A stretch of 64,000 bases of DNA from JADFQT01 sp965216025 (GTDB lineage Bacteria > Chloroflexota > Dehalococcoidia > Lucifugimonadales > UBA3495): the NCBI GenBank assembly GCA_965216025.1, contig CBDCEX010000015.1, positions 461,857 through 525,856 of the forward strand, written 5' to 3'. The translations under genes were made by a program, and so were the position numbers. The number at the start of each line of letters is the position of its first letter. Positions within the stretch are counted from its first letter, which is position 1. The notes under the pieces are model-generated. The model made no database searches, was not told the DNA's origin, and saw nothing but the letters and a program-made list of their open reading frames with translations. Shown in pieces: positions 44,271 to 53,211 of this stretch.

Positions 44271-45132
44271 GCCCCCGCCAACCCATACCCAGGGGTTGGC
44301 CGACCTGGAGTTAGCAGTTCGTGGCCAGCGGACCTGCCTGGTTCGTCAACGGGTTAACCCGCCTCTGGTAGTGCAGCGCGCCCTGTATCTGGACCAGGCC
44401 CTTCCAGATATGGCCTTTATCTACCTGGCAAATCCTACGGCTGGAATCCTCCAGGGAGACCATTTGAAGGTTAGGGTGAAGGTTGCCCCTGGTGCTAAGG
44501 CCCATTTGACCACCCAGTCAGCCACCAAGGTATTCGCCATGCCTGATGGGTCCGCCCTCCAGGAAACCGAACTGACTGTGGAGAAAGGAGCTTGCCTGGA
44601 ATACCTACCGGACCAAATAATCCCCTTCCTGGGCGCCAGATTCTCCCAGAAAACCTCCATGACCGTCGCGCCAGATGCGACTTTAATATTCGGGGAAATT
44701 ATTGCGCCCGGCCGTACTGCTCGGGGGGAAAGCCTGGCTTACGATTGCTTCAAAAGCCAACTGGCTATAAATGCTTCAGATGGATTCCCCATATATCGTG
44801 AAGGATTCTCCCTGACTCCCAAAAGCCGCCGCCCGTCGGGAAGATGCGTGTTGGGCACGGGCGAGTCTCCCACGCTAGGCACCCTGCTGGTCGTGGCCGG
44901 AGGATTTAAGTCCGACGTTTTGCGAGACAGGATGCGCGACTGCTTGAAAGATCCGCTGGTCACCGATGATGCCACCACTTGGGGGATAAGCCTTTTACCT
45001 GCTGGTGGAGGAGTGGGCTTAAAAATTATGGCGTCCTCGGTCGCGTCGGCCCGATATGCGCTAAGTGCCGCCTGGAAGGAAGCCCGGTTGATGATTCTAG
45101 GAGTAGAACCGCCGGTGTTGCGAAAGTATTGA
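44248..45132 (+). CDS. ureD: Urease accessory protein UreD
   Basis: About 294 residues. I prefer the GTG at 44248 (or 44254) because GGAGG lies six bases before it; the frame also has an ATG at 44230. All starts overlap ureG. Motifs of the UreD beta-helical scaffold: ALPDMAFIYLANPTAGILQG, GDHLKVRVKVAPGAKAHLTT, QSATKVFAMPDGSALQET, LEYLPDQIIPFLGARFSQKT and FGEIIAPGRTARGE. UreD docks on UreABC and takes nickel from UreFG. It is the last gene of the cluster; a mobile-element zone starts ~100 bases later. Confidence 0.93.
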   Translation: MLVQSTTEPPPTHTQGLADLELAVRGQRTCLVRQRVNPPLVVQRALYLDQALPDMAFIYLANPTAGILQGDHLKVRVKVAPGAKAHLTTQSATKVFAMPDGSALQETELTVEKGACLEYLPDQIIPFLGARFSQKTSMTVAPDATLIFGEIIAPGRTARGESLAYDCFKSQLAINASDGFPIYREGFSLTPKSRRPSGRCVLGTGESPTLGTLLVVAGGFKSDVLRDRMRDCLKDPLVTDDATTWGISLLPAGGGVGLKIMASSVASARYALSAAWKEARLMILGVEPPVLRKY

Positions 45133-45199
45133 CAAATATGGCGTGTCGCACCAGGTTGCCCCCATTCAATCACTCCCTTTCCTGCCCCGAGATGTTGCC

Positions 45200-45314
45200 A
45201 GGGTTCTTTCGGCGACAATAGTCACGTCCATCAGGCGGCAGTTTGAGAATGTAGCTGATGTCGGCCATCCAGACTTGATTCACTCGGTTCACTTCAAGTC
45301 CAACAGCAAGTAAA
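45200..45314 (-). pseudogene. Small fragment resembling an IS3-type transposase
   Basis: On the minus strand the frame reads LLAVGLEVNRVNQVWMADIS and YILKLPPDGRDYCRRK. The NQVW-x-x-D-I-x-Y-I pattern is the start of the integrase core of IS3-family OrfB, with its first catalytic Asp. It is cut off by the left end of IS66 copy 2. Too short for certainty. Confidence 0.4.
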
Positions 45315-46745
45315 GTAAGTGTTCAGATTTGAGGGGAAGCGAGCAACCGGCGGCATTCCAGGAGGGGATTGAGACCTCTGGCCCGCCAGGTGCCAAAGAG
45401 GGATGCCAAGGTCATCTTGCTGTCGGTGCCCTGCCCTGAGCGGGTGCCGCCGCTGATCTTGCGACTGGTTACCAGATGCCGCAGGCTCCGCTCGGCGGCG
45501 TTGTTGTCTGAGGGCACGGCTGGGTCCGACACGAAGACAAACAGTTCCTTGATGAACCGTTCCATGCGCCGGCAGAGCTTGGCCTGAACCGCCAGGGGAT
45601 CTTTAAGGAAAGGCCGCGCCAAGACCATTAGTTTCTCCTCCAGCATTAGCTGGGTGCGATGGCCTGGCTGGGCTCGGGGAAGGACCGAGCCCTTGGCCTC
45701 CGTGTAGACCTGGTGAACCGCCTCGGCCCACTGAGCCAGCCCAGCGTCTTCTGGGTACAACCCTTTCAGGTCATGGATATCCCGCAGCAGATGAGCCCAG
45801 CACCGTTGCTTCAGGCCCGGGTAGTGGTTATAGGCGGCGTAGAAATCACTGACCAACACTCCGCTGAAGGAGGAATCCAGCACCTCATCCACCACCCCCT
45901 TATCCCGACCCCGACGCAGGAAGTATCGTTCGCTGGGAGTGCTGAAGGTCCAAACATAGCCGTTGCTCCCGTCCTGGCGCCAGCCGGTTTCGTCGCCCTG
46001 CACCACGGGACTGGCGCGGACTTGCTCGAGCACCTCTCGCACCGCCGTCTCAGCCTGACGGGCTACTCCATGGACGGCCTGGACGATGGCACCAACACTC
46101 AGGTGCAACTGATGGACGGTCTCCAGGTACCATTGGATGATTCTTATGGGCAACCGTCCCTCCTCCCGCAGGGTCACCATCAGGCTTACCAGATTGACCC
46201 CCAGGCGCTGCTGGCCCAGAACCACCCCCTGCAGGGCCTCTTTGGGCAGCCGGCGCCGCTGGCATACCGGACAGATGCGGGCTACCAGGGCGTGCTCGGT
46301 CACTTCTACCGGAGCCACCGGTAGCTCAATGACTTCCCGAGTTCGCTGTACCCATCCGCCGTTCAGGTGAGTCCCGCAGTCGGGACAGACCGCCACGGCA
46401 TGCTCCACCCGCCGGGTAGGAGTCATGCGCTGGCGGGCGAAGCCATGGCGACGCGGCTTTCTGGGCTCCTTTTTCTCCGGCGCTTGCCGGCTGGAGTGCG
46501 GCTGATTACCCGGCATCCCCGACGACCCGCGCCGGTTGGGACGGGATTCCAGAACCCCAATCCGCCTTTGCAAATCGGCAATGACTGCCCGCTGGCCGGC
46601 AATTATCTCCAGCAGAGTTTCGCGACTCGCCGCGTTCAGGTCTAGTTCAGTGTCCACCTCCCTGGTATGCCACAACTCCCCCGGCCATGCCAGCGTTTTT
46701 CCAACGGCTTTGAGCCAATTCACCTCATCAAGTCTGAACAGTTAC
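45315..46745 (-). mobile_element. IS66-family (ISBst12-like) insertion sequence, copy 2
   Basis: 1431 bp, ends GTAAGTGTTCAGA and GTAACTGTTCAGA as in the other copies. The flanks (CAAGTAAA and GATTACTC) do not match, so there is no target duplication. One flank has been lost by recombination or deletion, and ISAs1 copy 2 begins only nine bases beyond the right end. It carries the only uninterrupted IS66 transposase of the window. Confidence 0.92.
45323..46723 (-). CDS. IS66 transposase, intact
   Basis: 466 residues. Order: N-terminal leucine-zipper helix (ETLLEIIAGQRAVIADLQRR), zinc finger with CPDCGTHLNGG and CPVCQRRRLPKEALQG, and DDE domain. The first Asp is in VVQGDETGWRQDGSNGYVW, the second in LVSDFYAAYNHYPGLKQRCW and the Glu in NNAAERSLRHLV, followed by TSRKISGGTRSGQGTDSKMT. 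This is probably the source of transposase for the damaged copies at 26.5 and 57.6 kb. Confidence 0.93.
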   Translation of the reverse strand: MNWLKAVGKTLAWPGELWHTREVDTELDLNAASRETLLEIIAGQRAVIADLQRRIGVLESRPNRRGSSGMPGNQPHSSRQAPEKKEPRKPRRHGFARQRMTPTRRVEHAVAVCPDCGTHLNGGWVQRTREVIELPVAPVEVTEHALVARICPVCQRRRLPKEALQGVVLGQQRLGVNLVSLMVTLREEGRLPIRIIQWYLETVHQLHLSVGAIVQAVHGVARQAETAVREVLEQVRASPVVQGDETGWRQDGSNGYVWTFSTPSERYFLRRGRDKGVVDEVLDSSFSGVLVSDFYAAYNHYPGLKQRCWAHLLRDIHDLKGLYPEDAGLAQWAEAVHQVYTEAKGSVLPRAQPGHRTQLMLEEKLMVLARPFLKDPLAVQAKLCRRMERFIKELFVFVSDPAVPSDNNAAERSLRHLVTSRKISGGTRSGQGTDSKMTLASLFGTWRARGLNPLLECRRLLASPQI

Positions 46746-46754
46746 GATTACTCC

Positions 46755-48027
46755 CAGGGCCTTTTCATTTTCTCAAAATAGTATAAAGTTATTACCAGTT
46801 TAAGCGGGAGGGAAGGATGATGACTTTGAGAGAAACGCTGGATTTGGTGCCTGACTTCCGGAGTAGCCAAGGGCGACGCCACTCTTTGGGGGCGATCCTG
46901 GCCTTGGCCACCTGTGCCATGCTGTGCGGCGCCCGCAGCTTATACGCCATAGCTCAATGGGGGCGGGACCAAGGGGGTGCTACGGCGCAGCTTTTGGGGT
47001 TCAGCCAGGAGAAGACACCCTGCGTGGCCACCCTCCACCGGGTGTTCAAGGGCCTGGACGTGGCGGCCTTTGAGGCAGAAGTCGGCAACTGGCTGGCAAA
47101 TAGCGGGGTAGAGGCGGATGACCCCCTGTCCCTGGACGGGAAAACCTTGCGAGGGGTCCACGGCCAAGAGATACCCGGGGTCCATCTGGTGTCGGCCTAC
47201 GCTAGCCGCGCTGGGGCAGTGCTGGCGCAGGTAGCTGCGCCGGGCAAAGGGGAAGAATTGGCGGCGGTCAAAGAAGTATTGGGCCAGGTACCCCTGAAGG
47301 GTCGGGTAGTAGTGGCTGATGCCTTACTGACCCAACGGAAAGTCTGTGAGCAGATTGTGGCAGGCGGCGGAGAGTATCTGCTGCCAGCTAAAGAGAATCA
47401 GCCCACCTTGCGCCGAGACCTGGAGGTGGCTTTTTCCCCTGCTAGGAACTGAGAGGGCTGGTGGCCCAACCGTACCTCCCTGGCTGGCAGCGGAGTGGCG
47501 AGCACGCGGGGCCAAGCTGACGGTCTGGGCCGATGCTCCAGTAAAGCGGCGTCATGGGCGGCTGGAGCGGCGAGAGTTGTGGGCCTTGGCCGACCCAGAG
47601 CTAAATGGCTACGTGGGCAGCGCTGGGACGGTCGGGGAAGCGTGGCCGCATCTGCAACAGGTGTGTCGGCTAGAGCGCCAGCGGATCGTGAAGGGCAAGA
47701 AACAGGTGGCTGTGAGCTATGCAATTAGCAGTCTCCCAGCCACTGATGCCGATGCCAGGCGATTGTTGAGCCTTTCCCGTGGGCACTGGGGCATCGAGAA
47801 CCGCCTCCACTGGGTACGGGATGTGACCTTCGACGAGGACCGCTCTCAGGTGCGCACTGGGGCCGCCCCTCAGGTGCTGGCGGGCCTGCGGAACCTGGTC
47901 ATCAGCTTGGTACGTCGGGCTGGGCATTCCAACGTAGCCGCTGCCCTACGCCGCCACAATGCCCATCTCAGCGAAGCTTTCGACATGATGGGCTTTACCT
48001 ACCAGGCAGGAGAATGAAAAGGCCCTG
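46755..48027 (+). mobile_element. ISAs1-family insertion sequence, copy 2
   Basis: 1273 bp, the same length as copy 1, ends CAGGGCCTTTTCATTTTC and GAGAATGAAAAGGCCCTG. There is no target duplication: left flank CGATTACTCC, right flank ACACCACCAA. The right flank is the interior of a surface-protein gene. The IS66-ISAs1 junction has therefore replaced the 5' part of that gene and whatever lay before it. Confidence 0.9.
46817..48017 (+). CDS. ISAs1-family transposase in two overlapping frames, copy 2
   Basis: The first frame covers 46817-47452 and the second, +1 relative to it, runs to 48017. The residues differ from copy 1 at only a few places (LLPAKENQ for LLPVKENQ; DEDRSQV for DEDCSQV). The +1 junction is again at TTTTTCCCC (47431-47439). 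The catalytic segments LDGKTLRG, VVADALL and SRGHWGIENRLHW are intact. Confidence 0.85.
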
Positions 48028-49016
48028 ACACCACCAACTGGACCCTGGCGTCTCTGAGTCCCGATACCCGGGATCCGAACCAGTGGAATCCGGCGGAAAC
48101 GGCCACTTTTAAAGTACCCATTTCTCCTCTGATTCAGTTCGACAGCTCAGGAACCCTGGTGGTGGTCACCCCCGGTGGAGTGATCGATTCCAGCTACTTT
48201 TCCTGTCCCAGCACCCACTATTTTCATTCCGAAACCACCGGCATTACAGGCTCTGATTTTTACCAGCTGAAAGCGGCCTCTCCCGACGGCACCGCAGCCA
48301 CCCTGTCGGCATCCATCGCCAGTGAGCAAGTAGCTCGCGTCCGGCCCAGTCCCAACGACGGCAAGTTCGTCATTCCTTTAACGGACACCGACCAAATCCG
48401 CGCTTCCACCTGGGACGTTACCTACCGGTTGAGGCGCGACAAAGCCGACTTCGGATTTGTTTGGTTCGAAAATGCCCAGGACATCAGCGTAACCACAGGA
48501 GGGAGCTGGCAGGACATAGATCTGACCGCATACGTGCCCGTCGGAGCTACCGGAGCGGTGGTGGAAGTGGTTAATACTGGAGTAGAAGAGGGTATGGGAG
48601 GTGTCTTACGAGGCAAGGGGGACTCCCGCGACTACATGTCCAACCCCTACTACGGAGCGGTTCTGGTAGAGGTAGACCACCACCGCTGGCAGATGGTAAA
48701 GATTGACAGCAATCGGCTAATCCAAGGCCACATAACCAGTCCGATTATCGACTTCAAACTAATTGGGTACACCATCGGCGCCGATCCTTCCTTCTTTGCA
48801 TCCCCGACCGACGTTACCATCGGCACCACAGGATCTTGGGCCGCAATTGACCTTTCCAGCCAGGTGGACTCCGACGCCGACGGAGCCATATTGTTCATAA
48901 CCGGAGATGCTCGCCAATATGGTATCCGAGAGGTGGGCAGCAGCTACTCCAACACCAGTTTGCGAACTCCGGCCAGGGGCAACACCATGTACCTGGTGGG
49001 ATTGGACGGCAATAAG
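48028..49016 (+). pseudogene. Surface/archaellin-like protein, middle part (cut by ISAs1 and ISAzo13)
   Basis: The frame is open from the ISAs1 end: TTNWTLASLSPDTRDPNQWN, ETATFKVPISPLIQFDSSGT, VVVTPGGVIDSSYFSCPS. A W-x-x-GE-x-A-type strand followed by GT-x-x-V-x-TP-x-GV resembles the globular part of archaellin/type IV pilin-like proteins. Later segments (SVTTGGSWQDIDLTAYVPVG and GTTGSWAAIDLSSQVDSDAD) are two copies of a beta-sandwich-type repeat ending in A-x-G-A-x-x-x-x. The N-terminus, including any signal peptide, is missing because ISAs1 copy 2 replaced it. At 49016 the gene is interrupted by ISAzo13 and resumes at 50311. Confidence 0.6.
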
Positions 49017-50310
49017 GGATTGTCACGAAATAATTAGTTCAATTGAGCAGCGCAACGCGGGGTAGCAGCGAATAATTCCATTCACCATGGAAAGAGTCTC
49101 TACGCAAATAGATGGCTTCGAGTTCGTCGTCCGATACGGTGCGCCCGGCCGGGTATCGGTTGGTGTCCAGTTGGCTCTGAACCCGCAGCCCCGTCCGGGT
49201 CGTGGTCGCCCCGATCAAGTTCACCACCACCTCGTGGCTCACCAGCGGCTTTCCGCGCCAGTTCTGACTGATCGCGGAGAACAAGCGGTGTTCGATCTTG
49301 TTCCACTTGCTGGTCCCTGGTGGGAGGTGGCACACGTCGATTTCAAGGCCCGTCTCATCCGCCAATTTCTGCAACTCCAGCTTCCACAAGCGGAGCCGAT
49401 ACCCATTGCTGCCGCCCGCGTCGGCCGTTATCAGCAGCCGAGTGGCGCTCGGGTAGAGCGCCTGCCCCATGCCGCGCCACCAACGCCGGATGCTCTCGAC
49501 GGCAAAAGCAGCCGTATCGTGGTCCGTCCCCACACTGACCCAGGCCTCGTTCTGGGCGATATCGTACACCCCATAAGGACTGACCCGGCCCAGATCCGGA
49601 ATCAGGAAGTCATGCACCAGCACTTGCTCCGGCGCTCCCTTGGGACGCAACTCCCGCCCACCGTTCTTGAAGGGCCCCACCAGTTCCTTCTTCTTCGTGT
49701 CCACGGAGATCACCGGCTCTCCCAGGGAGAGTTGCAGTTGCACCGCCCGGTCCAAGTGCTCAAACTGGGCGTTGCGGTCCGGGTGTTCCGTCCCCGCCAG
49801 GGTCTTGCGATTGGCTTGCAAGCTATAGCCCATGTCGTGGAGCAGTTCGGCGACCATGCGATGGCTGACTTGGTGCCCTTGGCGCTTCAATGCCGCCGCC
49901 AGTTGACGCACGCTCTTGCAGGTCCAGCGCAGCGGGGACTCGGGATCCCCACGGCTGGTCGGCTCCACCAGCCGGTCCAAGTCCTCGCGCAAGCTCGGGT
50001 CATGCTCGACGGTGCGCTTCCGGCCGCCTCCAGGATGGCGGATGCGGCCCTTCGCGGCCCCTACGGCCGGCTGGCCCAACTCCCGTATGCCGCGGCGAAT
50101 CGTCCCGCGAGAAGCTCCGGTGGCCCTTGCAACCGCTGCCTGGCCACCACGCCCGGCCGCCGACGCCTCAGCGGCAAGCACCAGCCGCCGCACCCGCTCG
50201 TCCACAACGGGGGCAATCGCTTGGTAACGAGCTTGAATCGCTCCTTCAACTATCACCCATTAAGTATAGCTGAGCATGTAGTAGAGGTCAAGTTATTTCG
50301 TGACAATTCC
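49017..50310 (-). mobile_element. ISAzo13-family insertion sequence
   Basis: About 1.29 kb with terminal inverted repeats GGATTGTCACGAAATAA (left) and GGAATTGTCACGAAATAA (right, read inward). It is flanked by TAAG at 49013-49016 and 50311-50314, a 4-bp target duplication. Removing the element and one TAAG rejoins the host gene in frame (LVGLDGNK to QFETYLDS), which confirms the boundaries. Confidence 0.9.
49039..50256 (-). CDS. ISAzo13-family transposase
   Basis: 405 residues. The N-terminal helix-turn-helix is GGQAAVARATGASRGTIRRG, with the middle RQLAAALKRQGHQVSHRMVA. The DDE core has VISVDTKKKELVGPFKNGGR, LLITADAGGSNGYRLRLWKL and SKWNKIEHRLFSAISQNWRG, the last with the H-R-L-F motif typical of this family. 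No frameshift; it may be active. The antisense strand is also open for 408 codons but reads as a shadow. Confidence 0.92.
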   Translation of the reverse strand: MIVEGAIQARYQAIAPVVDERVRRLVLAAEASAAGRGGQAAVARATGASRGTIRRGIRELGQPAVGAAKGRIRHPGGGRKRTVEHDPSLREDLDRLVEPTSRGDPESPLRWTCKSVRQLAAALKRQGHQVSHRMVAELLHDMGYSLQANRKTLAGTEHPDRNAQFEHLDRAVQLQLSLGEPVISVDTKKKELVGPFKNGGRELRPKGAPEQVLVHDFLIPDLGRVSPYGVYDIAQNEAWVSVGTDHDTAAFAVESIRRWWRGMGQALYPSATRLLITADAGGSNGYRLRLWKLELQKLADETGLEIDVCHLPPGTSKWNKIEHRLFSAISQNWRGKPLVSHEVVVNLIGATTTRTGLRVQSQLDTNRYPAGRTVSDDELEAIYLRRDSFHGEWNYSLLPRVALLN

Positions 50311-50971
50311 TAAGCAATTCGAGACCTATTTAGACAGCGCCACCAACATTTACTTGGTGGGGCAGACCAAAGGTTCGGTGGTTTACTACGCCGACGACCT
50401 GGCCGCCACCGCGCCGGTGACCGGAGTTTGGGCCTCCTTGGATGCCGACACCTTTGGGGTTGACACCACAGCCAACGGGTTATTGCTGCACGCTGAGGTC
50501 GCCAACGAAAGCGACATTGGGTTTCGGCACGGCGCCTCAACGGACAATTGGAACAAAGGGCTGCCGGCCGGCTCCCACGTTCAGGCCGGGGTCGGCATCA
50601 ATAGCGGCAACTTGTGGGGGGAGTACGTGGAGGACCTCGGCACCGATATTTCCATCGCGGGATATACCCGATTAGTGCGGCTGGATGTTCACGCCGACCT
50701 GGATCTGCTGATCCGCCAGACCGACGGCACGGTTCGCGCAACCCTGGCCACCGATTCGGCTAATACCATTAACATCGCCGGGACCGAATGGCAAACCTAT
50801 ACCGCGACCCTCCCATTCTCGTCGTACACCACGGCAGACAATACCGACTACCTGGAGATCGATCTTTTCGTCGAGTCTACCCTCAACGATTCCCAGGAAA
50901 GCGTTTCGGTCGAGTTCCGGATCGACGATCCCGACCTGGCCCAGGCAGACCAGATGGCGGTATTGCCTTGA
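50311..50971 (+). pseudogene. Surface/archaellin-like protein, C-terminal part
   Basis: Continues from LVGLDGNK across the ISAzo13 insertion: QFETYLDSATNIYLVGQTKG, VVYYADDLAATAPVTGVW, then three beta-strand-rich segments (GVDTTANGLLLHAEVANESD, IGFRHGASTDNWNKGLPAGS, DTDISIAGYTR-like) and the end VEFRIDDPDLAQADQMAVLP. DYLEIDLFVES near the end resembles carbohydrate-binding or jelly-roll sandwich edges. Probably a secreted or cell-surface structural protein; the exact family is uncertain. Confidence 0.6.
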
Positions 50972-51051
50972 CCCTATTTAGGCCGCCGCCGATCCTCATG
51001 GCGGCTTCCGGCTGATATAATCCTTCAAACCACTTCGGAGGTTGAAGGATT

Positions 51052-52191
51052 ATGCCCAGCTGGAAAGAGCAGGCCCTGGAGATTCTAGCCCGGCTAGGTA
51101 GTTCACCGGCCACATCCTTTTCCGAGGACGGCGTCGCCGACCTAATTAAGGCAGTTCTGGGGGAGATGAGAGTGAGCTTCGAGAAGGACGGCTATGGAAA
51201 CATCCTCGCCAGCCTGCCAGCTCGGTCTGGCTCTACCTCCGTATCCACGCCGAATCCCCCCATAGCCTTCGTGGCACACATGGATCATCCCGGGTTTGAA
51301 ATCGTCGCTGCTGAGGTAACTTCTGGGGGAGACTTCCTGATCGGGAAGGCCCTGGGAGGCGTTCCGCCGGGCGGCTTCGCGCCCGGCCTATCCTTGCAGG
51401 TGATTCTACCCGATGGACGGCGGCTGCCGGCCACGATTGTGGAGAGGCTGGGGGACATTGAGGACCGGCAGGTACGAATTCAGCTGGCGGAACCGCATAT
51501 GACAGAATCTCCGGCAGTCCCAATTCCCTGCCCGGCGGTTTTCGACTTGGTGGATTTCCAGCTGGATGGCGACTTTATCCGGATGCGGGCCTTGGATGAC
51601 CTGGCCGGCTGCGGCAGCATCCTGACCGCGTTGAGCATCTTGTCCCAAGAAGAGGTTCCCGTTGATGTGTACGGCGTCTTTACCCGAGCCGAAGAAGTGG
51701 GCTTGGTCGGCGCTCGCCTGCTGGCGGAGGCCAACACTTTGCCCAAGGACACCCTGGTGGTCTCCCTGGAGTCCAGCCGCAGCCTGCCCGGCGCTGAAAT
51801 CGGTGGTGGCCCGGTAATTCGAGTGGGCGACGCCGCCTTCACCTTCAGCTCCGAAGCCGAGACGGTTCTCACCAAGGCCAGAGAAATCCTACAGGACCGC
51901 CCGGAGCCAATAAAAATTCAGCGCCAGCTAATGAGCGGTGGCACCTGCGAGGCCAGCGCCTTCGCCTGGCAAGGCTACCGCGCCACCGGCATCGCCTTCC
52001 CGCTGGGCAACTACCACAACGGCGCGCCGGAGGACCGAATTGAAGCTGAGTTTATCCACCTGGCCGACTATCTAGGCGGAGTGGAGCTGATAGCAGAGGC
52101 CGCCCGCCAAGTCCCCCAACGGGAGGACACGGCGTTCCGGCGGCGCATGGGGACCGTGCCGGAAGATTTCCGCCGCAGACTAGCCCGGTGA
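51052..52191 (+). CDS. M42-type metallo-aminopeptidase
   Basis: 379 residues of the M42 (glutamyl aminopeptidase/cellulase M, FrvX-like) type. Zn ligands appear in order: His in AFVAHMDHPGFEI, the bridging Asp in MRALDDLAGCGSILTAL, the catalytic Glu pair in TRAEEVGLVGARL, an acidic residue in VVSLESSRSLP and the final His in PLGNYHNG. The insertion between the first His and the bridging Asp (about 75-175) is the PDZ-like/beta-barrel dimerisation domain expected of M42. GGAGGTTGAAGG precedes the ATG. Likely a cytosolic oligopeptide-degrading enzyme. Confidence 0.85.
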   Translation: MPSWKEQALEILARLGSSPATSFSEDGVADLIKAVLGEMRVSFEKDGYGNILASLPARSGSTSVSTPNPPIAFVAHMDHPGFEIVAAEVTSGGDFLIGKALGGVPPGGFAPGLSLQVILPDGRRLPATIVERLGDIEDRQVRIQLAEPHMTESPAVPIPCPAVFDLVDFQLDGDFIRMRALDDLAGCGSILTALSILSQEEVPVDVYGVFTRAEEVGLVGARLLAEANTLPKDTLVVSLESSRSLPGAEIGGGPVIRVGDAAFTFSSEAETVLTKAREILQDRPEPIKIQRQLMSGGTCEASAFAWQGYRATGIAFPLGNYHNGAPEDRIEAEFIHLADYLGGVELIAEAARQVPQREDTAFRRRMGTVPEDFRRRLAR

Positions 52192-52381
52192 AGCCTAGCC
52201 TGTCGTTACGAGGAGCCTCAGCGACGAAGCAATGACAGGGCGCTCGGGAAGTCCCATCAACAACCGACCCTAAAAGTAAGGGTTACCGCAATTGACTGTT
52301 ATGAAGCTGGTATGTTAGGCTTTAGATGAGAGCCTTTTCTCAGATTCTCATTCGGTATGCCAATAAAGGAAGCGTAAAATT

Positions 52382-52786
52382 ATGGAAATCACACCATTGG
52401 CCGTAGAAAAACTCCGGGAAGTCATCGATCAGGAAGGCGAAGCTGGGAATTCCCTCCGGGTGGTGGCGATGCCGGCCGAGCAGGGTGGCCTTCAGTACAT
52501 GCTGACCATGGAGAAGGAAAGCCAGCCCGACGACACTATCCTCGCTCTGGACGGAGTGAGTCTGCTGATGGACTCGGATAGCGCTCCCTTCCTGGAAGAA
52601 GCGACCATAGACTATGTGGAGCAGTTCGGTGGCCAGGTGGGTTTCGTCATCAACAATCCCATGTTCGCCAGCGGCGGCGGCTGCGGAAGCGGTGGATGTG
52701 GCTGCGGCAGTGGTGGTGGCAGCGGCGGAGGATGCGGTTGTGGCAGCGGTGGTGGATGCGGCTGTGGCGATGGACACGGGCATTAA
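52382..52786 (+). CDS. IscA/HesB-type protein with Cys/Gly-rich tail
   Basis: 134 residues. The first ~95 follow the IscA/ErpA/HesB fold: MEITPLAVEKLREVI, SLRVVAMPAEQGGLQYMLTM, ILALDGVSLLMDSDSAPFLE, ATIDYVEQFGGQVGFVINNP. In IscA the first iron-sulfur ligand Cys sits in G-C-S-G; here that place reads AEQGG, so it is missing. The usual C-terminal Cys-Gly-Cys-Gly is expanded into a 38-residue tail of Gly and Cys (GGGCGSGGCGCGSGGG, then GGGCGCGSGGGCGCG) ending DGHGH, with about ten cysteines. It may carry or bind a metal by the tail. Followed by a strong terminator, so monocistronic. Confidence 0.85.
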   Translation: MEITPLAVEKLREVIDQEGEAGNSLRVVAMPAEQGGLQYMLTMEKESQPDDTILALDGVSLLMDSDSAPFLEEATIDYVEQFGGQVGFVINNPMFASGGGCGSGGCGCGSGGGSGGGCGCGSGGGCGCGDGHGH

Positions 52787-52817
52787 AGCCCCAACTGGAT
52801 TAACGCTTGCTTTTTAG

Positions 52818-52846
52818 GGCCCCGCTTCGGCGGGGCCTCTCTTTTT
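52818..52846 (+). terminator. Rho-independent terminator of the IscA-like gene
   Basis: GGCCCCGC-TTCG-GCGGGGCC, a perfect 8-bp GC stem with a TTCG tetraloop, followed by TCTCTTTTT. It lies 31 bases after the stop codon. Confidence 0.93.
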
Positions 52847-52960
52847 GCATAGGAAGCGCCTGGTAATGCGATGGGCAGGGGCAGAACCTAGGAGAAAGCG
52901 GACGCCAAGTTTCTGGAACGTCGTCAAGGGGCGCTGAGAACACCTAACGAAAGAACCGAT

Positions 52961-53152
52961 GTCAGTGCGAGTTATCATGCTCCGGCGGAGCGCCACCGAC
53001 AGATGAAAATGGATTTCCCTTTGCTCATGGTTCGACGGGCTCACCACGAGCGGTAGGGAACCCGTTCGTCCTGAGGCTCTCGAAGGGCGAACGGGCTATT
53101 TACAGAGCAGCCCTTCGGCTGCGCTCAGGATAAACTCCGCGAAGCAATCTCG
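52961..53152 (-). repeat. ~190-bp interspersed repeat, copy B (inverted)
   Basis: The reverse complement matches 10111-10300 from GATTGC(T/C)TCGCGGAGTTTA to ACTCGCA(C/A)TGAC with about a dozen differences. The preceding part 52847-52960 has no gene. A related short piece, TGTCGTTACGAGGAGCCTCA, at 52201-52220 resembles the sequence just before copy A (10070-10090). Confidence 0.75.
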
Positions 53153-53211
53153 TTTTCTCAGTGAGTGTGCTTCGGGGCGTTGCCCATCGCAAGGACTTAT
53201 TAAACACTCTC

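Noticed and set aside
45315..48027. IS66 plus ISAs1 as a composite transposon
   Set aside because: The two elements belong to different families with unrelated ends and no target duplication around the pair; adjacency plus deletion explains it.
49087..50313. 408-codon plus-strand frame opposite the ISAzo13 transposase
   Set aside because: Same extent as the real transposase on the minus strand; the translation is His/Arg/Pro-rich without domains.
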